This document shows, piece after piece, positions 1 to 11,477 of a stretch of DNA of 64,000 bases. Origin of the DNA: Hippopus hippopus (lineage: Eukaryota; Mollusca; Bivalvia; Cardiida; Cardiidae); contig OX328105.1 of assembly GCA_946811185.2 (NCBI GenBank), positions 31,437,394 to 31,501,393 of the forward strand, in the 5' to 3' direction. Each line of letters opens with the position of its first letter. The stretch's first letter is position 1. A program made the position numbers and the translations under genes. Under the pieces are notes generated by a model that ran no database searches, was not told the DNA's origin, and worked only from the letters and a program-made list of their open reading frames with translations.

Positions 1-1410
1 ACCTGTACAACGAAAAGCTCCCACACAACAAAAGGCGTCTTTACCCGTTCAACAAAACGTCTTTCAACACACAACAAGGCGTCTTTCTTCGCATAAAAAG
101 GTGTCTTTTCCCACACAACAAGGCGTTTTTACCCCGCACAACAAGGCGTCTTTCTCCACACAGTAAGACGACTTTACTCGTACAACAAGGCGTTTTTCCT
201 CATACAATAAGGCGTCTTTCTTCGCATAACAAGGTGTCTTTTCCCACACAACAAGGCGTCTTACAATAAGACGACCTTACTCGTACAACAAGGCGTATTT
301 TCTCACATAACAAGGCGTCTTTCCCCAAACACAAGGCGTCAGTACCAGTGCAATAAGGCATTCTCTACCCCCACAACAAGGCGTCTTTACCCCTACAACG
401 AGGCGTCTTTTCCCGTACAACAAGGCGTCTTTCCTCACACAACAAGGCGTCTTTCCCCACACATCATACACAACAAGACGTCTTTCATCATACAGCAAGG
501 CGTCTTTCCCTGCACAACAAGAGATGTCTGTCCTCGTCCAACAAGGCGTTTTCCCCCGCACAACAAGACGTGTTTCCTCGCAAAACAGGGCGTCTCTCCT
601 CACACAATATGGCGTCTTTGACCAACACAATAATACTTCTATCCCAACACAGCAAGGCGTCTTCCCCCGCATAATAGACGACTTTCCTATCACAACAAGG
701 CGTCTTCCCTCTCACAACAAAGCGTCTTCCCTGCACAACAAGACGTCTGTCCTCGCACAACAAGGCATTCCCTTACACAGCATGGCGTCTTTTCCGAGAT
801 AAGGCGTAATTTCCCAACACAGCAAGGCGTTTTCCCCACACAACAAGGAGACTTTCCACACGATGGAGCATCTTTTCCCAAACAATAAGGCGTCTTTCCT
901 CACACAAGAAAGCGTCTTTTTCGCAAAACATAACGTCGTTCCCCCCCACAACAAGGCGTTTTCCCTTATACTACATGGCGTCTTTCCCCGACCAAGGGGT
1001 CTATCCCCTCCGAACAAGGAGGTTTTCCTCAAACAACAAGGCGTGTACTCCACACAATTAAACATCTATCCCCATACAACAAGGCGTCAATCCCAGAAGA
1101 AGATGTCTTTCTCCACACAAGAAGAGGTCTTTTCCCACGCAACAAGGTGCCCTTCCCCGCACAAGGTGTCTTTCCCCGCTTAACAAGACCTCTGTCCTCG
1201 CACAGCCAGGCATCTTCCCTCGCAGGACATGGCGTCTCCCCTCCTACACACACACACACAACAAGGCGTCCCTCTTCATACAACAATACGTTTTTTTCTC
1301 ACACAACAAGACGGGTGTCCTCTCACAGCAAGGTAGTTTCCCCGCAGGAAATGGAGCCTAACCCCCCCCACCCCCACCCCCCCAACACAAAGCGTTTATC
1401 TCACACAACA
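1..1410. repeat. Degenerate minisatellite, unit about 22 bp
   Basis: The stretch is built from imperfect head-to-tail copies of a unit close to AACAAGGCGTCTTTCCCCAC plus a CA spacer, about sixty units by eye, with 20-24 bp spacing and many substitutions such as ACGTC, GTGTC and GCATC. The array begins before the window and fades near a C-rich tract at about 1363-1383. Stops are rare on both strands, so long open frames run through it; three units make 66 bp, which gives a 22-residue peptide period with a recurring KTPCC and RRLVV pattern on the minus strand. The open frames appear to be by-products of the repeat. It is not a CRISPR array: there are no constant repeats separating unique spacers. 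Confidence 0.9.
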
Positions 1411-1554
1411 TGACATGGCACTTTGTTGTCCGCGATATGCGGTTGTTTCCCTTGGAAATGATATTACAGTGATATATAAATCTACATACATAACGGAGAA
1501 ACGTCGTGAAAACGAGCTTGCAGAGAAAGATTGGTTAGATGATTGTTTGAATTC

Positions 1555-1672
1555 TTTTACGCCACCTTCACACCATTATTTCAGTCAAAACATGACGACA
1601 GATCATTTTATCATGTATGTCCTGGGTTTCACCAATACTAGGATAGGGCTAAAGTGTCTTGCCTTAGGTTGA
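1555..1672 (-). repeat. SINE 3-prime fragment
   Basis: Read on the minus strand, the segment carries a diverged version of the tail seen in the other SINEs here (TGACTGAAATAATGGTGTGAA-like), preceded by the body motif CTAGTATTGGTGAAACCCAGG. No tRNA-like head is present. It lies directly beside the longer minus-strand copy that follows. Confidence 0.6.
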
Positions 1673-1895
1673 TTGATTGAATGGTGTTTTACGCATTTTC
1701 CTATATTATTTCAGTCATATCACGGCGACAGCTCTTATATTCGTGTATTTCCTGGGTTCAGCCGGTACTAGGCAAGGGCTCTGAAGTGTCTTGCCCAAGG
1801 ACACTCCAACGAAAGACCAAGTGGATCCAGTGAGGCCCGAACCCGGGCCTCTAGATCACGAGTCCTACACTTTATCACTGAGCCACGCAGGACAC
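1673..1895 (-). repeat. tRNA-derived SINE, near full length
   Basis: On the minus strand this reads as a tRNA-like head (GTCCTGCGTGGCTCAGTGAT as A-box region, GGGTTCGGGCC as B box), a body containing GGGCAAGACACTTCAGAGCC, and a tail with GCTGTCGCCGTGATATGACT ending in AATCAATC. Polymerase III boxes followed by an unrelated body and a short simple tail are the hallmark of tRNA SINEs. It is not a tRNA gene: the head cannot fold into a full cloverleaf with matched acceptor arms. Confidence 0.85.
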
Positions 1896-2078
1896 CGTCT
1901 TGCCTTGGGACACTCCCGTGAAAAAGTTGGCGCAGTGAGAACCCCATCATTTCAGCTGCATTCAAAACAGCCATCTGAAAATGATTTGAACTGGATTAGT
2001 CTAAATTTTTGTCGTCTTGATATGAAATAAACCATGAAAATTGTGCACTTAAAATGAAAACAAAGTATCAAACAAGCT

Positions 2079-2309
2079 CAACTCTTTGCCAAAGGACTAA
2101 ATTTTTGACCATTTCGAATTGAAAGCATTTGCAGATGACAAAATAAATGATTCAAAGCAAAACTTGAAATTTGTATTTGGAAGGGTAGAAAATATTGTGG
2201 GGAAAGAAGAAAATGCTGGTCTTCAGCATTTTCTCCTTTTCAAACAGTGTTTTCAAAAGGTTTATTCCTCAGGGTCATTAAACTTCGGAATTGTAGGGTA
2301 AAAGGTTAA
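2079..2309. mobile_element. Family-1 TTAA hairpin MITE
   Basis: The copy starts CAACTCTTTGCC, carries arm B (AATTGAAAGCATTTGCAGA) on the left, a degenerate hairpin core (GAAAATGCTGG / CAGCATTTTCTCC) and arm A on the right (CCTCAGGGTCATTAAA), ending GGTAAAAGGTTAA. Family-1 ends (TTAA plus CYCTTTACC) and TTAA flanks resemble non-autonomous piggyBac-type elements. No coding content is expected; open frames such as that from 2119 are accidental. Confidence 0.8.
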
Positions 2310-2572
2310 GTACTGTAGAATAAACCTCGTCATAAAAAATCTACCTGAAAGACATTTTTATGTGACTGCTGTATTTGCAACGGATTTAAAAACGAACAAT
2401 AAATGTACATTTACTGGAAAAGAAAATGTTATTTTTAACCCAGATATATTGATTACGCATTGCAATGAAACTAAAAATCAATGGCTGGCCATTTAGTCTC
2501 TGTTCCAGTAAGATACGTTTCGAGAGAGGATTTCTTTTTTTTTTTTCGCGGGGTCAGCATTCTTCAGTCTTA

Positions 2573-2574
<2 letters not shown>

Positions 2575-2623
<49 letters not shown>
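2575..2623. repeat. (TC)n microsatellite
   Basis: An uninterrupted CT dinucleotide run of about 48 bp sits just upstream of a plus-strand SINE. No function is apparent. Confidence 0.97.
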
Positions 2624-2625
<2 letters not shown>

Positions 2626-2654
2626 TATCTCAGTGCTAATTTTGACAATTCTCG

Positions 2655-2864
2655 TGGTCCTGCGTGGCTAAATGATAAAGTGTTGGACTTGTAACCTGAC
2701 GGTCCCAGGTTCGAGTCTCACTTAAAGCACTGTTTCTTTTTTGGAAGTGTTTTTTGTCTCTAGCCTTGTACTGGTGGAACATAGGACAAACATGAATAAG
2801 CGAGCTGTCGCCGTGATATGACTGAAACAACGTTGAAAGCGGCTAAAACACCAAACAATCAATC
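2655..2864 (+). repeat. tRNA-derived SINE
   Basis: The head GTCCTGCGTGGCTAAATGAT and B box GGTTCGAGTCTC are followed by a shortened body and the tail GCTGTCGCCGTGATATGACT, ending CAATCAATC. Compared with the copies at 35369 and 38262 it lacks the GGGCAAGACACTTCAGAGCC part of the body, so it is internally deleted or a short subfamily. It resembles a tRNA gene only in its head. Confidence 0.85.
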
Positions 2865-3677
2865 ATGGACAGTTCTTGTATTTAGCCTCAAATTACGTTT
2901 TACTCTTCTTAAATGAGTTACAAAAATCACTTGGTTTGGTCGCCTGAAGGGCATAAGTCATTTTCGAGAGTATTTCAGTTCTTTAACGACGTTAGCTCAC
3001 TCATTCGTCTCTATCCTGAGTTTCACCTGTTCTAGACTGGGTCTCTGCAATCATGCCTTTGTCCAAGGGCACTCTCATCTTACAAACGCCGCGAATGGGA
3101 ATTTAATTTGGCTTTCCTGATAACAAATCCAACATATTCACCCACAGGTCGCGTGACACCACACAAAGTCCTTTTGCGGACTGTGTAGATCAAGGTCAGA
3201 CTACACAGAACGTGCCTTCTGATCTTTAATTTCCATTGTTCGCCATTTTTTGTGAAACAGTCTGCCAATACCATCCTTGAAATTGCAAATTTTTGCCTAT
3301 TTTACTGATTTTGCGAAAGGTCATTCAAATTTAGTGCTTTATTAAAAACTAAATTTAGTGTAAAGAAAATCTTTCGCGCATACTGATCTTGTCTACACTG
3401 CTATCCAAGCACACCAAAGATAGTGATTTGCAGTTGATAGATGAAGAAATAGTGCTGATTCGAATCTCGACCTACAAATCGTAAAACAGCTGGAAAAAGA
3501 TACGAAACAGGTTGACATGGCCAGATAGCTTGAACCACTCAATTTAATGTGTTGTCTCTGATGTTTCCCAAGCTAGTTCTATATAATGTCCGAACTCATA
3601 TCAAGTGAATGTGACTGAACTTAATTGCTTAATTACGGATGGTGTTATTCAAGTGTCAAAGTTAGGTCACCCAAACT
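2865..3677. other. Unassigned stretch with one family-2 hairpin fragment
   Basis: No coding region is supported. At 3173-3222 a worn copy of the family-2 hairpin is visible (GACTGTGTAGATCAAGGTCAG facing CAGAACGTGCCTTCTGATC). The rest shows no strong structure. Confidence 0.6.
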
Positions 3678-3911
3678 CCTTTACTCTCTACTGGACAACG
3701 AAATTTAAGATTTGTCTAAATTGAAAGCATATACAGACGACAAAACAAACATGACTAAGAAAAAAAAAGGGAAAAATTGTCTTTGAATAAGTATAAACAT
3801 TGTGAGAGAAAGAGAAAGTGCTGGTTACGAGCTTTTCTCCTTTTTCCACAATGTTTTCAAAAGCCACGTTCATCAAGGTCGTTAAAATTCGGAGAATAAT
3901 ACTGAGAAAGT
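3678..3911. mobile_element. Family-1 MITE, diverged
   Basis: Left end CTTTACTCTCTACTGGACAA, arm B (TCTAAATTGAAAGCATATAC), an eroded hairpin core, and arm A on the right (CATCAAGGTCGTTAAAATTC). The right terminal GGGTTAA is degraded. Open frames through it are accidental. Confidence 0.7.
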
Positions 3912-4097
3912 TTTGGTAGATGAATACGGGCCCAACTCATCGTACAAGATCTTCTAGGTTCCGAATCCCATGACAAGCGGGTTTTACTTTCGGAACTACA
4001 CCAACCTTGGCGCAGGTACCAAGCTGGGGTCCAGGTTAGTTTAGTAGGGAGCGAGTTAACCCGTAGGAACTACCCACTTTTTTGCGAGGGGGGGAGT

Positions 4098-4484
4098 ACT
4101 GGTTAACCCTTTACCAAACAATCCCCGATATTTAACCACCCGGAGGAAGATGACCTTAGAAAATATTGTAGGAAAAGGAGAAAATGCTTTTAACGAGCAA
4201 TTTCCTTTTTCCCACAATCATCGAGAACGATTGATATATGCTGCAAAACTTTTTTCACATTTTCCCAAACAATATCATGTTTTAACGACCATCAGGAAAG
4301 CAGGCTTGTGAAAACATGAGAAAAGAGGAAATTATGGTAACCAGTATTCTCTCCTTTTCCCACAATTTCTTCCTACCATTTCAATAGCAGAAACCTTCTT
4401 TTGACCTACGCTAACTTTGTCATTTGCCAATGCTTTCAGTTTGGCCCAAGTCTAAAATTTTGTTTTGTGATAAAGAGTTAGCGA
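4098..4484. mobile_element. Two family-1 MITE copies in tandem, first one truncated
   Basis: A first copy starts at 4102 (TTAACCCTTTACCAAACAATC), reaches the hairpin core and is cut at about 4230. A second copy starts at about 4255 with a damaged end, carries arm A, a worn core (GGTAACC centre) and ends GATAAAGAGTTAG near 4484. Both have arm A on the left. Confidence 0.75.
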
Positions 4485-4985
4485 TCCGTGAAATGTCTTT
4501 GCTAGCGACTTACAACCCACAAATCTGTTGGATGGGTCTAGGAGTTGTACCATGAGTTTGCATTATATTCGGAAAGGGTTGGTTATGTTACTATTTGATT
4601 ATGACTCTTATTTGCACTATATGGAGACCCAGATGGGTTAGGAATTTACATTCTCCAAAATCACCGTCTTGTCACTGAAGCCTATGCTGTCGGTATTCAT
4701 TAGAAATGACTCGGCAAGACAGTATCTATGGGTACAAAAAAAACGTGTAAAGTTTTATTGCACTGAGTACAACTATATTACCTTTAGAATACTACAATAC
4801 GTCTCATTATCTATGGTAAAAAAATAACTATCTCGTAGTCACTTAGTAGTTACAAAGAATAGGCCAAGCTATCTTCGAACCTACGATCACATGATGACAA
4901 ATTTAATTTGCTATCGACAATGCTTATCCATTTCATGCAAGTGTTCATATTATCATGTTAAAAATGATGCTAAACTTTGTTCCAC
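4485..4985. other. Unassigned stretch
   Basis: No gene is supported. Around 4645-4740 on the minus strand there is a weak resemblance (TTCTAATGAATACCGACAG) to one arm of the long hairpin at 45690-45888, so it may be a decayed half copy. Confidence 0.4.
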
Positions 4986-5213
4986 TACTAAACTACTAAA
5001 TCCCGAGTTTTAAAGGTCCTGAAGAAAATAGGCCTTTAAGAACTTACTAGAAAAAGAGGGAAAATGCTGGTAACCAGCATTTTCTCCTTTTCCTGCAATG
5101 TTTTCTATCCTATCAGAGAACATAAACTAATAACATATCAGTTTCTCAACTGTCGTCTGCAGATGCCTTCAGTTTCAAACAGTCTAACATTTCTCGTTTG
5201 GGAAAGGGTTAAA
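4986..5213. mobile_element. Family-1 TTAA hairpin MITE
   Basis: Arm A is on the left (ATCCCGAGTTTTAAAGGTCC), the core reads GAAAATGCTGGTAACCAGCA, and arm B is on the right (GTCGTCTGCAGATGCCTTCA), ending GGGAAAGGGTTAA. The GGTAACC centre agrees with this orientation. Confidence 0.85.
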
Positions 5214-5419
5214 CGGTGAATTTTAACTAATTTAAAGTCGGTGAAGAACCAACGCAATTAATTCTTACCGTGTGAATGATTATGCTTGTCACGTCTAACG
5301 CAAGGTGATCAAATGTAATACAGGGTAATTAGGAATCATGGGGGTGTCAAATAGAAAGGTGTTTCGATCAACGGCCGGAACACAAGCCTGCCAAATACAA
5401 TAATAACGAGCGACAGCGA

Positions 5420-5454
5420 GTTACGGGCGAAGCCCGTAACGAGCGAAGCTCGTT
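5420..5454. repeat. Two adjacent GAA-triloop stem-loops
   Basis: A 9-bp stem GTTACGGGC-GAA-GCCCGTAAC (5420-5440) is followed, sharing three bases, by AACGAGC-GAA-GCTCGTT (5438-5454). The inner C-GAA-G motif (GCGAAGC in the second) is known as an unusually stable single-stranded DNA mini-hairpin. It resembles the 5-prime stem-loops of the HINE-like elements elsewhere in the window, but no matching 3-prime partner was found nearby. Confidence 0.7.
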
Positions 5455-5464
5455 TTGCGGTAAT

Positions 5465-6857
5465 ACCGTTCTAGATTTTCAAAATTGAAATTCCGACTTC
5501 GTCCTGGGTTTTAGTCTAAATCTAAATAGCGATGACTAAAAATCGAGTGTCTTCCGGTTAGTCGCACAGCGTCACACGTATGACAATCTTTCGCACAAGT
5601 ACCTGATTGGTCAAAAATGACAAAAATTATCTACCGATCGGATGATTACTTAAAAATCATTATCAGTTTAATGAGTACAGGTTATCTAATTTCTTACTTA
5701 CTTTCAGCGTATTAAGCGTCTATCTGTGTATAAACATATATATAATTTCCTGCGTTTGAGGAACGAATTAGAAGGAAATTATTTTCCCTTTTTCGATGAC
5801 GCTTCGATAAGTACCTGTAAGGTATGAAGCACGGGATTTATGATAAGCATGTTGTACATGTAGTTGGTACAAGGTTCAATCAGCTTTGTGAGGGCAACGC
5901 GTACAGACGTTTTTTCTTTTGTGAAAGTAAGCGTGCGCACCCATGCTTTAGCACTATAGCTCTGAAGCACTGTCGCTAATTCCTTGTAAGAATACCATCG
6001 ATACAGTAGTACCATTCCCAAAAGAAGTCATTTTATTTCCACGGGTGTTGTTATTGTCATACACAATTCATTTGTTTTCGGTAGCTCAAAATCAAATTCA
6101 CTCAATGAGGCTCAACATTCCATGGCACTAGACGTTGACAAATGGGCACAGGTTTCCAGAGTTTTTTCTACATGTAGTTTTTATCTCTGGTTTTTCCTGG
6201 GCGAGTCGGCCATAGAATAATTGATAAATGCAATGAACGATGGTCATATGCTCAAAAATAGTGTTGAAAGAGACAGAAATCACCATTTCATTACTAATGC
6301 ATATGGTTTTACATACAGTCATGTATTGTACATACTGAATGGAACAGTAAATTGAAAAATGTCAATGTGTCATAAGTATTCATATATTTGTGTCGCTGCT
6401 CATATCAGCATTTCTGTTTGCTTAACAAAGGTTTTTGTTGGTTGTTGTTGTTGTAGACAAAGCATCTAGGAGAAGAGGCGTAGTTCAAGTTCGGTCAAGC
6501 TAAACAGGAGTTGGTGTATTAATACATATGTTTGTTTATAGTTAGTTGGTGATAAATGCAATGTATTTGAAGACCTGTATATACGCTTGCTCTCTCAAGT
6601 GCTTACGTACCACGTTACCATTTGAAATAAATATAAAATATATTTGTTGATTTAGTGTTGTACGTTGAGAAAGTCTAAGGGTTAAGGGAAGTAATGATCT
6701 ATGCTAGCAAATAATGACGTCATTAATCATACTATTTTTACGTCATGCACGAGCCGTTTTTCGCGGAAAACATTGTGTCGAAGAAATCATGACTAAACTA
6801 GTTTTTTGGCTGTTTCAAAATAACCACTTACAGAGAAAGCCGGATTTATGATCTTTA
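5465..6857. other. Unassigned stretch, no supported gene
   Basis: An 80-codon open frame on the minus strand (5779-6021) has no motif I recognise and no clear splice context, so it is not called. A CRE-like TGACGTCA octamer lies near 6716; one octamer is weak evidence of anything. Confidence 0.5.
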
Positions 6858-7092
6858 AAAAGGGGGCTTAATGCGTTTGCAAAAACTATTGACCCAGGTC
6901 GGCCTGTGCAGTCCGCGCAAGCTAACCTGGATAAAAACTCTTTGCTAGATCTATTTTTCAACGTTCTACATGTCAAAGGACCAGTTTGCATGCCTTTTGA
7001 TTCAGTCAGTTATCATACAATATGGATGTATAATTATGTGATGACTTGCTTGGTATCATACATCACGGAGATGCATTAAACCCTTTTTTACC
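6858..7092. mobile_element. Family-3 inverted-repeat element
   Basis: The segment opens AAAGGGGGCTTAATGCGTTT and closes with GGAGATGCATTAAACCCTTT, so its ends are inverted repeats around GGGKYTTAATGC. It contains a diverged hairpin (GGTCGGCCTGTGCAGTCCGC facing GCAAGCTAACC). A related copy is at 37913-38115 and a deleted one at 12296-12385. There is no coding content. Confidence 0.6.
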
Positions 7093-7464
7093 GCAACATG
7101 GCTCAAATATATTTATTTAATGATACGAAAGCTTGTTAATAGATCGAAACGTTTGGCGTTTTTTTGCCGTAAGTTGGATATCTATCCGAAAACTCGGCAA
7201 ATTTCTTTCCTAGGATTGATGATACATCTAGATCTAGTCATTGCGACAGAATTCATTCCTGTCTCTGCACTGATCACTGTTTCAACGATGGATGTGTAGG
7301 AAAGCAGATGGGATGAAAAAGGAAAGCCACATAGTCTATAATCTGATTTTAGCGATGTAAGCGCTCTGATTTTAAAGAAACTCCAGGTAAAATGTGGATA
7401 GACCTGTGCACTAACGAAGAAATGAAAGAAAGATTTTGTTTGTTTGTTTGTTTTTTCCTTTTGT

Positions 7465-7575
7465 GTGTATATTCACTGCGGCGGCAAGTGCACTTACCAT
7501 GCGTTCCTGAAGTTCCTCTTACCAGTACTCTGCTCAATACTAGTATTCTTCCCAACCTACTGACCGATTCCTCGT
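7465..7575 (-). repeat. SINE fragment (head type 3 body)
   Basis: The block GAAGTTCCTCTTACCAGTAC matches the body of the minus-strand SINE at 50040-50305 (GAGTTTCTTTTACCAGTACTC). Neither the tRNA head nor the tail survives. Open frames on both strands here are accidental. Confidence 0.5.
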
Positions 7576-10106
7576 AAAAATCAAAGTCTCTCTTATATAG
7601 ATCTAGATCTACATGCAGTGAGGAAATGTTCCCGTAAAATGGTCTTTACAAGTATGTGAACCAATAATCATTCCAAGATATTTTTCTGGACATAAATTAA
7701 CGAAATTGTCAAGGAACTGTCTTTTTGTTTAGGAAATCAGGGACAGTTCGCCCTATTTCACATGTATAAATCTACGAAAGAAAAATGCTTTCTACTTTTG
7801 ACAACGCTCAAAATTAGTTTTGGCAAAGACGGAATTCGAACTCAAAACCCTTTGATTTTAAGATCTAGAATCTAAGTCGTCATTCGAATTGATAGATATT
7901 TGTTCCACAAACCATTCACGTCGCTCGTATTGAGGCTTTGCCTTTTCCATATTATCGCTGAGGTAAATCACTAAATAGAGTATATACTAAATAATCAAAC
8001 TTAGGTAATCGCCATTTCAGGAGAAGACGTTCAACCTAATGTTTAGCCCACATTCAAATACAATGAAACTCTACTGCTTGTAACCATTGTGAAAATACCA
8101 GGCAATCACAAGACAAATTTATGATGCATAGCATCATAGAAGCCGCAATCTTTTGGTGGACAATTTCAGAAATATTGACTCTCTTGAGAAATTGTGATGA
8201 CATTTTTTGTATCTGTTTTTACCCCCACCTGCCACCAGCGAAAAATCATGACAAATGGTACTAAAATGCAAGGAAAAAAGAAACAGAAAATAATATGTAC
8301 ATGTATTCTAATTCTTATAAGAAATTTAGAGAGGAATCTTAAATAATCTTGTTGATATATTATTATTATAAAGTGATGTTTATTTGGGGGGAAAAAAAAC
8401 ACGTAAAAGCATCGGAATTTTTAAATTTCTACTCGAAATTTGAAGATGGAGAAATTGCGCATTCAAATACAGCATTTTCCATTTATTTAATGATTTCAGA
8501 AAAGAAACTTCTATTCTATAGCGGCATTAAAGGCAATACTACAGAATTATTTAAGTTACCAATTATTCAAAGTGGTATTAAGATCGTTATTCACATATGA
8601 TGTTTACATGTATTTACAATTCTTATCAGTGATCTCTTCTTTGTGTTTCTTTTTTTTTTTACAACAAAAAAGAGAATTAGGAAAGAAAAAAAAAAAAGAA
8701 AATATTCAACAACTTTTTTCTAAAAGATGATCTTCTTGCTTGTCAAACTAGTATCTTATCATGCTTGTAACACAGTGAATCTTTACATTTCTCCTCTAGA
8801 AACAAAAACTTTTGCATGGCATCTCTCAAAATTATTCTGATCATAGCCTGCACAGTTGGCACAAACCACGTTTCTTTTATTCCTGAAATGGCAGTCACAC
8901 ACACACACACACACAAAAACATTTTTTAAGTCTTTAAAGATCTGATCTATTCAACCACAACATAATAACTATTACTATACATATTTCGTTTCATAAACAG
9001 TAGTTTGAACCATTTTCTGCATAGGCCTTGTACATACCTAGTGTAAAACTTCTAATGTAAATTTCAAGAGCTATTCTAAACCTTTGACCAGCAGCGACGT
9101 AAAAAGTCGTATATTCACAGTAATAGGTTCTGTAATGAATTTAACCCTTCGACTATACAACGAAATAAATACACTGAGTAAGGAAAACAAACAAGATTTT
9201 CTTTTATGTTTACGAAATAGCTTACAAAATATTGAAAAAATATTACACGGGCTATGTGCTGTCTGATCTTCATCTATTTCCGTCATTTTCGAGCAGCTTC
9301 AACCCTTAGAGCACCAGGCACCACCATGATAATTACTGTAGTCAATGTACATCACGATCCATACGTCATGTTTCAAGCAGGCCTGGTTTCAAGGGTTTTG
9401 TAAATCAGGACCATACTGTACAGCACGTACAGTCTGATCATAACAGCTTCGACACACAATACAGTAAATGCTAAATTTCACAGGTCTCATAAGGTAGATG
9501 TTCCGTGTAACAAAAATCCATTGGGCTAATGTGTCGACGAAGGGAATAAAAAGGGTTATCTTTTCGCAAGTATTCTATAAATAGCTGATGTAGACGCCTC
9601 TTGTGTAGGGAGGTAACCAGTCTATACCTCGATCAAAGGTTAACCGCCGTTTTATCCTTTACAAATTAAGATTGGACGAAAAACTTGTACATAAAATTGC
9701 TTCTGATTATCATATTCTAAGATGCTCTCTATATCATAATCATCATTATTTTGTTTTGTAAAAAAGTAGACAAATGCGAAAACCTTTGAGAGGTGTGAAA
9801 GCTTGTGATAAACCGAAAGCATAACGACTTCGTTTGGGAAAATAGAAGGAATCCTATATGTTTGAAAACTTCGGGGGACTAGCCAATTAAAGGATGTTTA
9901 TCTTTCTGTATTTTTTATTGTTATTTGGGAATGAACTATATATTGCAATAAAACCAGGTTTGAATTTCATGTACGTCTGTTGGAATATTTAAGAAAGAGT
10001 CATGTGGAGTAATTCTGTCACAACAGCACAACATTATTAGAAATTTTACAAAAATTATCACCTATCGAATAATTACTGATCATCTAAATGGTAAATAGTA
10101 TAGGTA
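7576..10106. other. Long AT-rich stretch without a supported gene
   Basis: It contains a (CA)n microsatellite at 8895-8914, homopolymer-rich DNA at 8650-8700, and weak family-2 remnants near 9253 and 9425 (CAGTCTGATC). Several open frames of 60-83 codons occur, as expected by chance in such DNA; none shows a recognisable domain. Confidence 0.5.
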
Positions 10107-10152
10107 CATTCCTACTGGAAGCCGCTTTCGAGCGGCTTCCAATAAAGGAATG
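10107..10152. repeat. GC-rich stem-loop with TTCG tetraloop
   Basis: A perfect 10-bp stem GGAAGCCGCT closes on TTCG (10117-10140) and is extended by an outer 7-bp stem CATTCCT/AGGAATG. It stands out in AT-rich DNA. As RNA it would present a UUCG tetraloop. It does not match the metazoan histone mRNA stem-loop. Confidence 0.75.
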
Positions 10153-10599
10153 TAGAAGCGGGGACAGTAACTTACCCAGCCTCTTCGAACCAGTCATCAA
10201 GTGTATGATGGCACCAACGAGACACCGACTCGTCAAACAGTCCATTTTTGTCATGAACTTGAAACGCTCTGTGCAGTCTGATCTTGATCTTCGACGTCCC
10301 CAAAAGTCCCTGTATTCGCCTGTTGCAACGAAAGGGTACACGAGATTGTGGTTAAGATGCACCTATAGTGTTTCACGAGAGGAAGCTGTTACAAGGAGAT
10401 ACGAGATCAGAACGATGACATGTGGAAATGGACTGGATGTTGCCTTTAAGTGTGTTATATTCGCACTGAATTCAACTTCCTTGCAGAGGTCAGACTTGAT
10501 CAAGTTAAGTTACCTTGTTGGTTGTTTTATTATATCAATCTCGTTTTATTCTTTAAAAAAAGTCTTAACAGGTTTACCATCCATAAGGAGCTTTACCTT

Positions 10600-10818
10600 C
10601 TTAACAGAATAGAAAACTTTAGATCCAGCCTTATCCAAACATGCGCAGACGACAATCTAAATATAGTTTATAAGATGAGATTTGGCTTGAACGGTTGAAA
10701 ACATTATGGGAACAGGAGAAAATACTGGTAAAGACAAGTTCTGCCTTTTCTAACAATGCGTTTATAAATCCTTTTCTTTTGCTTCGTTAAAACGCGGGAT
10801 TTGTTTGGTAAATGTTTA
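10600..10818. mobile_element. Family-1 MITE, diverged
   Basis: Arm B remnants (TTAGATCCAGCC, GCGCAGACGACAATCTAAAT), an eroded core (GGAGAAAATACTGG) and arm A (CTTCGTTAAAACGCGGGATT) are visible, ending GTTTGGTAAA. Confidence 0.65.
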
Positions 10819-11163
10819 AATGTTTGCCTTACGAATGCTTTCATCACTGCCATGGGACCGTATTCTCGCTCCATTGCATATATCGGTTTAATTCGACATT
10901 CTAAGATTAAGTTATGATTGCCTGAGACAGAAGGGGTTAGGGAGTCAGTTGGCTAATCTTACAACTTAAGATTAGAATTCAATAATGTATTGTTGTTGAA
11001 TACAAATACAACCCCAGATTGGATGCCGTGCCTCCAGTACTTTGATTTTATGGACAACATGTCACATTATCAAAGGAAACAGACCAGCACGTTTCGGAAG
11101 ACCGTGATTTACATCATCGTAATTTTACCGATTGGCTACTGAGAGACAACATATGCACTTTTG

Positions 11164-11230
11164 CGAACAGTGTAGATCAGGATTGGCCTGCACAGAACAT
11201 GCAGTCTGATATTTGATCTACACTGTACGG
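11164..11230. repeat. Family-2 hairpin core
   Basis: ACAGTGTAGATCAGGATTGG faces CATGCAGTCTGATATTTGATC and ACACTGT, giving a stem of about 25-28 bp with mismatches. It matches better copies at 47000-47080 and 48590-48660. Confidence 0.75.
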
Positions 11231-11477
11231 TATGGTAAATTATTTCCGGTAAAAGGAGCTTTTGAATCGCAAAATTTTGGGGTTTTTTTTTATGGTAGGC
11301 CTAAAACAATAATTGAAGTTATTCAGCAGTTATAGGGTAATGTTATTTCCAGGCATATCCTTAACTGTGAGTCAGTAGAGAACATGACAATATTTTACTT
11401 TTGAAATAGCTGATAGAACAGAAGGAAAACTTTGACAAAATGACAAAAACTATTATCTCATGATGGTCAAATTCTCT

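Noticed and set aside
1..1410. CRISPR-like regular array
   Set aside because: The whole unit repeats with substitutions; there are no unique spacers between constant repeats, and the DNA is metazoan.
277..1413. Several 80-138-codon open frames on both strands in the first 1.4 kb
   Set aside because: They are translations of the 22-bp minisatellite; frames rotate with unit length and no start or splice context supports them.
2655..2725. Possible tRNA genes at SINE heads (also 14124, 35369, 38262)
   Set aside because: A and B boxes are present but no full cloverleaf, and each is joined to a SINE body and simple tail.
5779..6021. An 80-codon minus-strand frame
   Set aside because: No domain, no convincing splice sites and no conservation evidence; left as unassigned.
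10107..10152. Histone mRNA 3-prime stem-loop
   Set aside because: Stem and loop sequences do not match the metazoan histone element and there is no histone gene nearby.
10088..10612. A 174-codon plus-strand open frame, the second longest plus-strand frame
   Set aside because: It begins beside the GC-rich hairpin, crosses a family-2 hairpin fragment (CAGTCTGATCTTGATC) and shows no recognisable domain. The overlapping minus-strand frame covers the same repeat.
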